A stretch of 64,000 nucleotides of DNA, taken from [Phialemoniopsis] sp. UDSM-2020 (taxonomy: Eukaryota > Ascomycota > Sordariomycetes > Thyridiales > Thyridiaceae). Of the stretch, positions 1-8,761 are shown one piece after another; position 1 is the first letter of the stretch; the number at the start of each line of letters is the position of its first letter. Under the pieces are notes generated by a model that did no database searches, had not been told where the DNA came from, and saw only the letters and a program-made list of their open reading frames with translations. Where the stretch lies: positions 248,001 to 312,000 of the forward strand of contig JAEILZ010000005.1 in the NCBI GenBank assembly GCA_018873225.1, read 5' to 3'. The position numbers and the translations under genes were made by a program.

Positions 1-1
1 G

Positions 2-2059
2 GACAAGGAGGACCGGGAGGCGTTCCTCTGGCCGCACATCAACCTGCAGGACCTGTGCGCGACGAGGCCGATCTGGCTGCTCATGAAGTCGCGCGGTCGG
101 AATGCGCCCGAGGCGTTTGCCGCTGCAGACCTCGACGGCATTCGCTTCGGCAAGGCGTGTTTGGCGCTTATGCCGCGGTATCTCAATCAGTACTCTATGC
201 TCTTCACCGGCAGGACCACGGCAGAGAGCTACGGCCAGCTGTATGCATGGGACAAGCTCCCCTCGGGGGAGAGATCGCTGTTCGAGAACCGCGGCACGCA
301 TCCGGGCGAGGGCCTCTGGATCCTCGAGATCCAGGCCCGCCTGTACTCCTTCCTCGTCGACATGGCCCAGCGCCTCATCCCCGGCGTCACAGACTCCCTG
401 TCCGACGACGCCGCCCCCGCAAAGCCATCACTCGACCACACGAGGTCCGACGCAGAATTCCAGTCCCTGCCGGCCCTCTCCCTCGAGGCGCCCTACTCCC
501 TGCCCGCCAAGCTCAACATCCAGAACCTGCTCAACCTCGCCTACGCCAAGCTCTGGGAGGCCGAGGACCACCTCTGGGCCATGCGCGAGGACCCGGCCTA
601 CTTCGCCGCCACCCTGCGCGCCTGGCGCGAGCACCGCCGCGAGGCCATCCTCGGCACCGACGGGAAGCCGCACCCTGTCAGTACAGAAATCCTGTGGACG
701 CGCACCGTCGGCCTGGCCGTCAAGCGCGCGCTCGAGGAGGTCGAGACGTGGAACATCGTCTACTCGAAGTGCCACCTCGCCGCGCAGCGCATGCAGGCGC
801 ACGCGGCGGCGCTGGCCCGCCCGGACGCGGGCGACAGGCCCCTGCCGCAGGACCTCGCGCTCGCGCTGTACAGCCTGTACCACCACCTGCGGCAGCTGCA
901 GAACGAGCCCGTGGGGAACCTCAAGACCGGGTGCTTCGCGTCACCCGGTCTGCGCGAGTACTTCCGGGTCGTGCCGCCGCAGGACGAGCGCGACAGCGCC
1001 ATCGCGCTGACGACGGCCGACGAGGCGCCCGAGCGGGGCGCGACGCGCGAGCTGGTGTGGTGCCTCGGCGCGCTGCAGAACGACGGGAGCAGGGCTCTGC
1101 TCGGGGCGCCGACGCTGCTGGACAACATTGAGATGCTGATGCAGCCGTCGCAGGCTGGCAGCGGCGTGAGCAACGGCAACGATGACAGCAGCGGTGCTGA
1201 AGGGGAGCAGTCACGCGTGTCGCCCTGGGTGGCGGACCAGCTGTCCACACTCTCCGTCTACGCCGAGTGCGTGCGCGAGGTCGAGCGCTTCCAGCCCTGG
1301 GCTGCGAGCTTCGAGGTCGAGATGCAGGACAAGGAAGTGGCCAACGTGCTCGACGTCGACTTCCAAAAGTCGCTGCAGCGCCTGCGGCCCTTGTTCCAGC
1401 ACCAGATGCGCGACAGGGTCGTCAGGCTCGCCGTCCCGGACGATGGCCGCTTCGACTACCCCGAGCTAACGGCAGACAACGATGACCAGGCGTCCGTGCT
1501 CGAGCAGCGCAGACGCGCTGAGCGCGCCCTCGACGCCTTCTGGACCAAGCTACATCACAGCTTCGAGAAGCACCACGCCCTGACGCCGCGCGCGCGAGAG
1601 GTCCTGACCAAGATGCCCATCCAGCGGACTCCAGCCAGCACCAGCCACGCCGCGAATAGCGGGACCAGCAAGCCGAAGCCCCTCGTCGCCAAGAGGAACA
1701 AGAGGAAAGTCGACCGGCGCGCACTCAAGACGCTGCGCACGCTGTTTCCAGACGAAGGGGCAGAGGCGCAGGCGGCGCCCAAGTCGTGGACGGCGGCGGA
1801 GCTGGCCTGGCCCGACTTTGTGCACGCCATGCGCGCGGCCAAGCTCGACGTGCTCAAGCTGTACGGTTCGGCGTGGCTATTTGTGCCGGTGAGGCAGCAG
1901 GGCAGTGCGGCGGCGGGCAGCAGTGGCCACCGGCCGATCTTGTTCCACCAGCCGTGGCCCGGGGCGGGTAAGATTAGTCCTTCGGAGGCGAGGTGGCTGG
2001 GCAAGAGGCTGACGCGGGCTTTCGGATGGACGAGGGAGACCTTTGATGCTGAGGGGTGA
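2..2059 (+). CDS. Conserved fungal hypothetical protein, 5'-truncated
   Basis: The reading frame is open from the first bases of the window and ends in TGA at 2057-2059, so the true start lies upstream; about 685 residues are visible. The N-terminal part (LWPHINLQDL, then a long helical region) resembles large ascomycete proteins of unknown function that I recall only as hypotheticals. A basic linker (KRNKRKVDRR, near 1693-1722) leads into a C-terminal module of about 80 residues with WPDFVHAM, LYGSAWLFVP, ILFHQPWP and RLTRAFGW. That module has the helix, GS(A/H)..F, strand, P-P-K order of a HicA-like double-stranded-RNA-binding fold; this is a pattern comparison only. No signal peptide or membrane segment is visible. 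The next gene is convergent. The coding call is secure; no function is assigned. Confidence 0.85.
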   Translation, partial: DKEDREAFLWPHINLQDLCATRPIWLLMKSRGRNAPEAFAAADLDGIRFGKACLALMPRYLNQYSMLFTGRTTAESYGQLYAWDKLPSGERSLFENRGTHPGEGLWILEIQARLYSFLVDMAQRLIPGVTDSLSDDAAPAKPSLDHTRSDAEFQSLPALSLEAPYSLPAKLNIQNLLNLAYAKLWEAEDHLWAMREDPAYFAATLRAWREHRREAILGTDGKPHPVSTEILWTRTVGLAVKRALEEVETWNIVYSKCHLAAQRMQAHAAALARPDAGDRPLPQDLALALYSLYHHLRQLQNEPVGNLKTGCFASPGLREYFRVVPPQDERDSAIALTTADEAPERGATRELVWCLGALQNDGSRALLGAPTLLDNIEMLMQPSQAGSGVSNGNDDSSGAEGEQSRVSPWVADQLSTLSVYAECVREVERFQPWAASFEVEMQDKEVANVLDVDFQKSLQRLRPLFQHQMRDRVVRLAVPDDGRFDYPELTADNDDQASVLEQRRRAERALDAFWTKLHHSFEKHHALTPRAREVLTKMPIQRTPASTSHAANSGTSKPKPLVAKRNKRKVDRRALKTLRTLFPDEGAEAQAAPKSWTAAELAWPDFVHAMRAAKLDVLKLYGSAWLFVPVRQQGSAAAGSSGHRPILFHQPWPGAGKISPSEARWLGKRLTRAFGWTRETFDAEG

Positions 2060-2438
2060 GGACTGGTTGCGAGGAAGGATCGTGGCTTCTGACGGTTTGT
2101 CTTGAGCCGGAGTCGGGAGGAGAACCGGTCTAGAAGCGATCAGCAAGTAGGGTACAAACTGTGACGGTTACTTGGTATTTTGTAAACCAGCATCATCAAA
2201 TCCATTTCATTCCAAAGCAACGTCCACGTCTATTTGCGATTTTGAATGTACGCCGAGCTTAGTACAAGCATGCCCTAAAGAAATACACATGAACCTAACC
2301 TAGATGCAAAGACTTTACACAGAGAAGATCGCATTGCCGCGAAGAGCAGCGACATCTCGTCTTGCAGCGTACATTCACCGATGGCCTTCCTACGGCTCTT
2401 GATCGTGACAATACCCCAAGGGAAGCTCGGAAGCAGCT
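2060..2438. other. Convergent 3' intergenic spacer
   Basis: This 379-base stretch separates two convergent genes. I see no coding frame or RNA gene in it; it presumably holds both 3' untranslated regions. Confidence 0.6.
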
Positions 2439-4160
2439 TTAAGCAATGGCACCAACGGCAGCCATGAGGACAGCACCAGCAACCACGGCCAAGAAGGCAT
2501 TCCGCCTCTTCGTACCCCGCAGGGTCTGGTAGCTCTTCTCCGACAAGAAGTCCTCGGCGAGTAGCTGCACGAGGCCGGCGAAGACCAACAGGCCAGCCGA
2601 TATGGCGTTCATAATACCAACCATCAGCAGGCCCATCTGGCTCATCGGGTCGTAAAGCCGGTGTACTCCTAGACCGATGGCCTGGCCGATGGGCGTCGTG
2701 GTTCCGTAGGCCAGAACCATGAGCCAGGGCCTGAGGGAGCTCTTGGGGAAGTGGATGGCGGCGATCCGGCTGCCGAGGGCGAGGCCTTCAAAAGTCTGAT
2801 GGAACGCGATGGCCACCAGGAAAACCACAAAGCCGGGCCCTGTTGCGACAGACAGGGCCATACCGATGAACACACTGTGAAACAGGATACCGGCCTCAAG
2901 AAGCAGACATTGCAATAGCAATCGCTTCTGCTCGTCGGCATCTGGAATTGTAGGTTCGTGAGGTCCTGCGCGGTGTGATCTAGAGCCCGACGCCTTGTTA
3001 AGGGGGCGCGCTTGAGACCGAAGGTCCTCCATCGGGGCGGGGTCTAGCTCGTTAATGTCGAGGGCAAGCTCGAGGGACTCTCGGTCGTCGTCGTCATCAT
3101 CGTTGTCACCATGCTTCATTGTGTTCTTGCCATTCGCCTGGGTCGTTGGCGTCGACTCGGGCAAGGGTGAGACTCCCGCCATCAAGCCCTCACTGGCACC
3201 TAGATCCTCGAGCGCAATATTGTTTGGTCGATGTCCGGAACCCCTTCGAGCCGACAAACCGACGCTGGCAGCATGTGTAGGTAGGTGAGCCTCAGACCCG
3301 GCGTCACTGTCGTCGTCCTCCCACAGCTCATGTGAATGTGAATGTCCTGCACCACGGGTGGTCAGGTATGACTCGACGGCAATGACGGCCAGCGCAAAGG
3401 ACATGGCGATGAGGCCGGCTAGCGGCTGGTAGCTCTTGTTGAAGAAGTCGGGAAGGCATGGGTTCGTCAGGGAGATGAAGGCGGTCGGGAGGAGGTGGAC
3501 GAATGCGGTCGCGATTAGGACGCCGGTTCCGAAGTGCTGGCAGTAGAAGATGATCCTGCGTTGCCTTTTGCTCTGCGAGGACAGGTGGCTAAGAAGCGGA
3601 AAGCCGCATGCTGGGGAGTGTTAGCCCGGGCTCATGTTGATATACAGCAATGCAAGTATATGCGCCAACATTGAAGGTAAGAAGCTTGGCATGATGGTGA
3701 CACAAAGGGGGAGCTTCATCCCTTGACAACAGCCAATGCGCACAGCTCCTCCGAAGTTCCCAACAAGAAGCCACGTAGTGTTTTTTGAGGTCGAGAGCAA
3801 GCAATAAAGCAAAATAAGGTCGCGTGACAACAATCCCGGAGAGGCCGGACGTACCTGCGCAGCTCAGAACCAGAATCAGTATCAGGGCGAAGACATGCAG
3901 TGCCGTGTCGTAGTGGCCCTGCTTGTCAGAACCGCATTGCGGCTTCTCCTTTGCGTCGGCTCGTCTCGAAAGCTCTGCGGCGAGCAAGTGTGTAGGTATC
4001 GTCGACCATGAGAAGCCTAGGTGAGTGATGCGACGGTCAGCAGGGGAGGTGGTGGACATCCGGGTCCTTCATAAAGGAGGCCTCGGAGGGTGCATCGCTC
4101 ATGATGCTCGAGCACCGAACGGAGGCACATACCTTGTCCGAGCTCGTCGGAGGCAGCCAT
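2439..4160 (-). CDS. ZIP family plasma-membrane zinc/iron transporter
   Basis: This protein should import zinc (or iron) across the plasma membrane, like yeast Zrt1/Zrt2. I model three exons: 4160-4133 (MAASDELGQ), 4016-3855 and 3610-2439, giving 453 residues; the phases agree and both introns have branch-like motifs. Exon 2 carries the typical Cys-Gly-rich lead-in (KPQCGSDKQG) and TM1. Exon 3 begins with TM2 (HFGTGVLIATAFVHLLPTAF). After TM3 a His-rich, acidic loop starts (GHSHSHELWEDDD), followed by a long variable region with an acidic run (NDDDDDDR). TM4 contains HSVFIGMAL and TM5 HQTFEGLALG, the metal-coordinating signatures of ZIP proteins. The tiny first exon decides the start: ATG at 4059 in exon 2's frame would lie inside the first intron. 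Metal specificity cannot be read from sequence. Confidence 0.93.
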
Positions 4161-4638
4161 AATGTACTACTGGAAAGGCTCGCGATGTCGAAATACCAGT
4201 AAGACCATGGTGGAAAGAGGAGTGAGTCCAAAACGGTGCAATATTAGCTCTGTCTCGAAACTTTTGAGGTGTTGCTTGCCTGTCCCCACGATATCGGACA
4301 AGAAGCAAGGAGTGCAAGTGGAGCTGGATGCGATAGCGCCATTTGCGGGTATATTTAGCGCGAGTTTCCAGTCGCTGCAGGTGCTGCAGCCACCGCAGAG
4401 GCCACTGATCCAGGCACGTGGACCGGCCTTTTCAGCGCTCGCCAAGCACTAAGGAATTGCCCCAACTGGGTTTAATGCTGCGTATCACGTGTACCCCTTG
4501 GACATCACATCTCTCTCTTGTCAAGCTGTTCAAGAACTCCTATTTGTTGCAAACTTGGGAGTCGAAGCAGTGATGGCTCTATTTTGATGCCAATCGTCCC
4601 TACAGCTTCCTACTGTGTCTACAGAAGCGCCCCACGCA
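4161..4638. other. Intergenic: ZIP promoter side and CE15 3' end
   Basis: Between two same-strand genes; it holds the ZIP upstream region and the 3' flank of the esterase gene. No further gene is supported. A repeated GCTGCAG-type motif occurs near 4372-4392. Confidence 0.5.
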
Positions 4639-6047
4639 TCAGGCTTTGCCGGGCACGGCCGTCACCCAGGGGTACGCCGTTGTCATGGGCGATCCGTACG
4701 TGCCCAGGTTATTGAAGTCCTTGGTTGGCGTCGTACCAAAGAAGATCTTCTGGACAAAGGGCAAAATAGACGAGAATCCACTCATATCACAGTGGCCACC
4801 TCCTCTGACGCTCATGCCTATCTTGTCTCCCACACCGAGCCAGTCGTAGACCACCTTGGCAGCCGGACTTGAAGAGGGTCAGCTTCATCCTCAAAGTCAG
4901 GATATTCACCAGCTATCACTTACTAGACAATGACTGCGGTAGCCTTGGAGTTTGTGAACTGGTCACCCGTGCCCTGATCGATGATGAGAGCCCTCGGGGC
5001 TAGAGCTGCAGCGAGAGTATGCGCGTCGTACGGTAGGTTCTCAGCGTGGTTGACAAAGGTTCCCAGGACGCTGTTCGTCCACCAGCCTGCTCCCTGCTTT
5101 GAGTTCTCCAAAGTCTCATCTTGCCCGCTCATGGCATGGTAACGATATGGGCCCAGTCCTTGGACGCCCGAAGACATCGGCATCGTCAAGGTGATGCGCT
5201 TGTCGAAGAGGCCGGCCGCCATGGCACCCTTGCCGAGACGAGAGCAGCCAGTGACGCCAACCTTGGTCGCGTCGATCTCGGGGACAGTCGCCTCGATCGC
5301 ATCAAGGACGCGGTGGAAACCCCATGCCCATGCGGTCAGGACACCTGAAGCGTCTGTATCAGCATCACATCTGACCACAACCACCATCGCACCTCATCCC
5401 TTACCAATGTCCTTGCCCTTGTAGATATCCCAAAACGCCCCCGTCTTCGAATTGCTGTCCGCCGCGACGTTGCCATAGTTGAACTCGGCAATCGCAATCC
5501 CGGCCTGAAGGTACGGCTGGTTCTGCATGCCCCCGATGGCAATGACCACGGGCGCCTTCTTGCTCTCGCTCGCCCCCGACGGCAGCGAGATGGTCGCCGA
5601 GAATTTGCCCGTCTTGCCCCCGGCCGTCACCGAGATGCTCAGCGTCTTGCCCGACCGCGTCGCCTCGACCTTTTCTTGGGAGTGGTCCGGGTAGTACCCG
5701 AACTGGTACTCCTGCAGCATCGCCATGAGCTCCGGCTGCCGGCATTGATACCACTCCTCGGGTGTCATCGCACGCTTGGGACCTTTACCCGTCATGACTG
5801 CCTGTGCGAAGGCGCTAGCCCCGCCCGCCGCCGCGGCGTTGTCGTTGGTCGTATACTTGAGGTAGAGGAAGGGGTCGGGCATGGTTGTCTGAGTCGGCAG
5901 GTCGGACCACTTGGGGAAGGGCGACGGAATCGGCGGGCACTCTATCGAGGCGTTGCCCCCTCCCCCGCCAGCCTGAGGACTGGGAAGGGCATGGCTGAGA
6001 CCGGCGAGGGCCGAGGCGGCTGCGATCGTGGACGGAATGGATCTCAT
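4639..6047 (-). CDS. Secreted 4-O-methyl-glucuronoyl methylesterase (CE15)
   Basis: CE15 enzymes cleave ester links between lignin and the glucuronic acid side chains of xylan, outside the cell. I model exons 6047-5406/5405, 5353-4924 and 4867-4639 (433 residues; the first ends at 5405), with introns of 51 and 56 bases. ATG at 6047 opens a signal peptide (MRSIPSTIAAASALAGLSHA). A Gly-rich spacer and the CE15 lead-in (CPPIPSPFPKWSDLP...MPDPF) follow. The nucleophile is Ser252 in VTGCSRLGKGA; the usual residue after the Arg is Asn or Asp, here Leu. The catalytic His is probably H383 in GGGHCDMS. No CBM1 module is present. The neighbours are unrelated, so it is a stand-alone plant-biomass gene. 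Confidence 0.93.
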
Positions 6048-6697
6048 CTTGGACGGGAGACCTTGGGCTAGAGCAACCTGGCTTTCGAGGACAAAGGCCT
6101 TGGGATCCAACGTGCGTAGGTTTCTACGGTCTATGGTCTCATATATCTCAGTTGCATCCGCAAGCCCGGTTTTGCCTCCCCATCGTCCCCTCGATTTCTC
6201 TTGTCCCGGGAGCCCTGAAGTGGGGAAAGAGCTGTATTTACCGTCTTAGCCGCTGTCTTCGAGATGTACATTGCCGTGGGCGTGGTATATAACGGTGCAT
6301 ATTAAGCATCGCAACGTGCCTATCGACAAATTCTCCGGGCCCAAAGCGGCATCTCAAGATCTGCGTGGATTGCTAGGATTTAGCCGGGACTGACACCTGC
6401 AGGTTCGCTTTGGGGTAGACATTCGGATAATTTATTCCTTTTCACAGCTGTGGGTATAGGGTTGGCAAACGTGGGTCGATCATACATTATCATGGGGGGA
6501 TCTTTGGGGTTCATAGGGTTGGAGTGTAGTAAGATTCGTTGCAGAGTATTGACAGGGTTTGAGTAATGTACATGAAAGACTAACAAGAGTTGCTTCCACT
6601 CAACAGTAGTCTCTGCAAAGTGTCACAGAGACTTCCACCTTACTTTTCGCCATCCGATCTCATATGCTCATATGTTCTTTCTCTCCTTGTCGTCATC
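6048..6697. other. Intergenic: CE15 upstream region
   Basis: This 650-base stretch carries the upstream region of the esterase gene (start 6047, minus strand) and the 3' flank of the next minus-strand gene. No coding frame or RNA gene is convincing. Confidence 0.5.
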
Positions 6698-7297
6698 TCA
6701 AAATAATCGCGATCGACCTGATGCCTCCATCTTTAACCCCAACTTGCTGAGTCTGGCCTCCTCTAGCCTCCCCTCGACCAGACAGTCATCAAATTCAAAG
6801 TCCGAAAGATCCTCCTCAGCTTTATCATCGAGACTCAAATTCTCAAATGCCACTGTAATATCCGAAATGGGCGCTTCCTGGACCCTCTCCATCCGGCCTT
6901 TAATCGTTGCGGCCTTCCACTGCCTAGCGCTGCGAGGATTCTCAGGCGCTACTTCTCCGGTGATGATACATTTGGCGACATCGTCGGCAAAGGTAAGGGT
7001 CTTCTTGTCTTGGTTGTCGTCAACAACGAGATAATCGGTGTCTTTCAACGAGCTCTTGCCAGGTAGAAGTCCCATGCGGTGGGCTGGGAGTCTCGGGGCG
7101 GTAATCCGGCCGGTGGCGAGATCGTCACGCTCAGCCTTTGTGAGGCTCTCATTCTCAGATCGTACGAAGGTAATGCGAAGCATGTTCTTAATCCTGCCCA
7201 ATGTGACGTTTGGTAAAGAGTTTCGTCTCTCATTTCGCGATCGTGTGGATTGTTGACCCATCGTTGTTTTGGAGAGCCTGACTTCTCCGTTGGCCAT
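6698..7297 (-). CDS. Unrecognised tandem paralog, copy 1
   Basis: An intronless frame of 199 residues starting MANGEVRLSK. I do not recognise the family. It is basic and Ser-rich at the N terminus (RSRNERRNSLPNVTLGRIKN), without signal peptide or membrane segment. The core shared with the copy at 8177-8761 is LT.AE..DLATG.IT.PR, then F.DD.A.CIITGE.AP......R.WK, and a C-terminal DF....LVE..LE.ARL. ATG 7297 is chosen over the open frame upstream because the same CF..(D/N)M context precedes the matching start in copy 2. The motif KTLTF just before ADD resembles an RVxF docking motif for protein phosphatase 1; this is inference. The longer upstream frame (to about 7648) is probably 5' leader. Confidence 0.7.
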   Translation of the reverse strand: MANGEVRLSKTTMGQQSTRSRNERRNSLPNVTLGRIKNMLRITFVRSENESLTKAERDDLATGRITAPRLPAHRMGLLPGKSSLKDTDYLVVDDNQDKKTLTFADDVAKCIITGEVAPENPRSARQWKAATIKGRMERVQEAPISDITVAFENLSLDDKAEEDLSDFEFDDCLVEGRLEEARLSKLGLKMEASGRSRLF

Positions 7298-8176
7298 GTC
7301 GAAACAGAGTTCGCAAGACTGAGATCGATTCGACGATGAAGATCTGGTTTGAAATGGACAGGGAAAGGTGTCAATCCTGATAAGAGTCGTGTGATGATAG
7401 TGGTGTTGATGAAAAGAGGGGATAAAGAGGAACGAAGCGTGGCGAGCTGTTTGTTTGTCCTGCTGTGGGCATTGCTGTGGTGAATTTCGGTGCCTTGTGG
7501 TGAATTCACCCTGGGCCTTGAGAGCCTTGAGAAGAGTTGCCGTCATGACTGAGAATAATATTTCGCCGATGGAGTTGGCAAACATGGTGAAGCAGAGACT
7601 TGCAGTCAAGTGACCAGACCTGCGACAGTGGTTCAGAAAGACTAGCAAGAGTCATATAGACACGCAGTTCTTAGTAAAAAATAGTTGTTTGAATAATGTG
7701 TATATAACTGAGAGAAAGCTTATCAATATGAGGCACAGTGCAATGTTGATCTTAACCTGGAATATTATTGTAAGGAGAATATACTTGAGTAGGGTATATG
7801 AATCCATTTTACCAGATTTTTAATGATGTATAGAAAAGGTTTTACAGGGCTGTATAACAACTTCATTGGCTATTTGCTTCTTTTGTTGGTCATCAACAAT
7901 CAAACTATAGGTTGTTGTCATCATGATTTTGGTTGATACAGATATTATGTGTGATAAGGATGATCACGACTTTGGTGAGCTGATCAGCGGTCTTGTTTGC
8001 GATCTTCTTGGTTTGTTGCTGGTCATCCTCTTGAGATGAGGGTTCCCCAAGTACAGGTCTTATATCCTTCGTTCCAGTCCGTTCAATTTCGTCTATTCTT
8101 TGCTGGAGATGTAGACGGAAACTCTGAGTACAAGTCTTCGACGCCACGCCTTGATCGTCCCCCCCCCCTTAAAATC
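7298..8176. other. Spacer between tandem paralogs
   Basis: This 879-base stretch contains the long leader of copy 1 (pyrimidine/CA-rich on the minus strand, 7300-7520) and an AT-rich segment around 7680-7900. An 80-codon frame at 7905-8147 (-) shows no family features and is not called. Confidence 0.45.
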
Positions 8177-8761
8177 TTAGTCCCTCTTTCTAGTCGAACG
8201 CTTCTTCACATTCTGCAACTGGATCCTGCAAAGTCTTGCCCGCTCCAAATTTTCCTCGACTAGATAATCCTCAGCGGCGAAATCAGCACAGTCTTCCTCT
8301 GTCTTGCCTTGAAGGCTCGAATTGCCGGATGACGAGGTGAGGTCTTTGGTAGGTCTGTCCTTGCCCTCCTCGGTGCTCTCGTATCTCAAAAATACGGCCT
8401 TCTTCCACTCTCTGGTGCTGCGGGTGGTTTGGGGCACGGGCTCGCCGGTGATAATACAGCGAGCAAGGTCGTCAGAGAAGCTAATCGATTTGTTGACAGG
8501 AAGGGGCTGGTCTCTGGTGTCCTTGTCTTTGAGGCAGCCCCTGTGTTTCTGGGGAAGGCTTTCCTGGCGATGTATGGAAGGTCGGGGACAGGTGATGCAT
8601 CCCGTCGCGAGGTCCTTCTTTTCCGCCGTAGTGAGGTTCTTATGCTCCAAGCGGGCGAGAGCATCACGGACGGTCTTCTTGAACCATTCCATTTCGCAAG
8701 TCGCGACAGTGCTCATGTTCCAAGATCGTGAAGGCTTCGGTTGAGACGAGAAAGACAACAT
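8177..8761 (-). CDS. Unrecognised tandem paralog, copy 2
   Basis: An intronless frame of 194 residues from ATG 8761 (MLSFSSQPKP), homologous to the gene at 6698-7297. Shared blocks are LTTAEKKDLATG.IT.PR, KSISFSDDLARCIITGEPVP, R..R.WKK, and C-terminal DF....YLVEENLERARL. The tail is strongly basic (KKRSTRKRD). A second in-frame ATG lies 15 codons downstream (MSTVATC). KSISF fits the [K/R]x[V/I]xF docking pattern for PP1 better than copy 1 does. No signal peptide or membrane segment is present. Same orientation and neighbouring position point to a local duplication that has since diverged widely. Function unknown. Confidence 0.7.
   Translation of the reverse strand: MLSFSSQPKPSRSWNMSTVATCEMEWFKKTVRDALARLEHKNLTTAEKKDLATGCITCPRPSIHRQESLPQKHRGCLKDKDTRDQPLPVNKSISFSDDLARCIITGEPVPQTTRSTREWKKAVFLRYESTEEGKDRPTKDLTSSSGNSSLQGKTEEDCADFAAEDYLVEENLERARLCRIQLQNVKKRSTRKRD

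Noticed and set aside
7905..8147. 80-codon frame between the first paralog pair
   Set aside because: AT-rich, low-complexity end, no similarity to either paralog.
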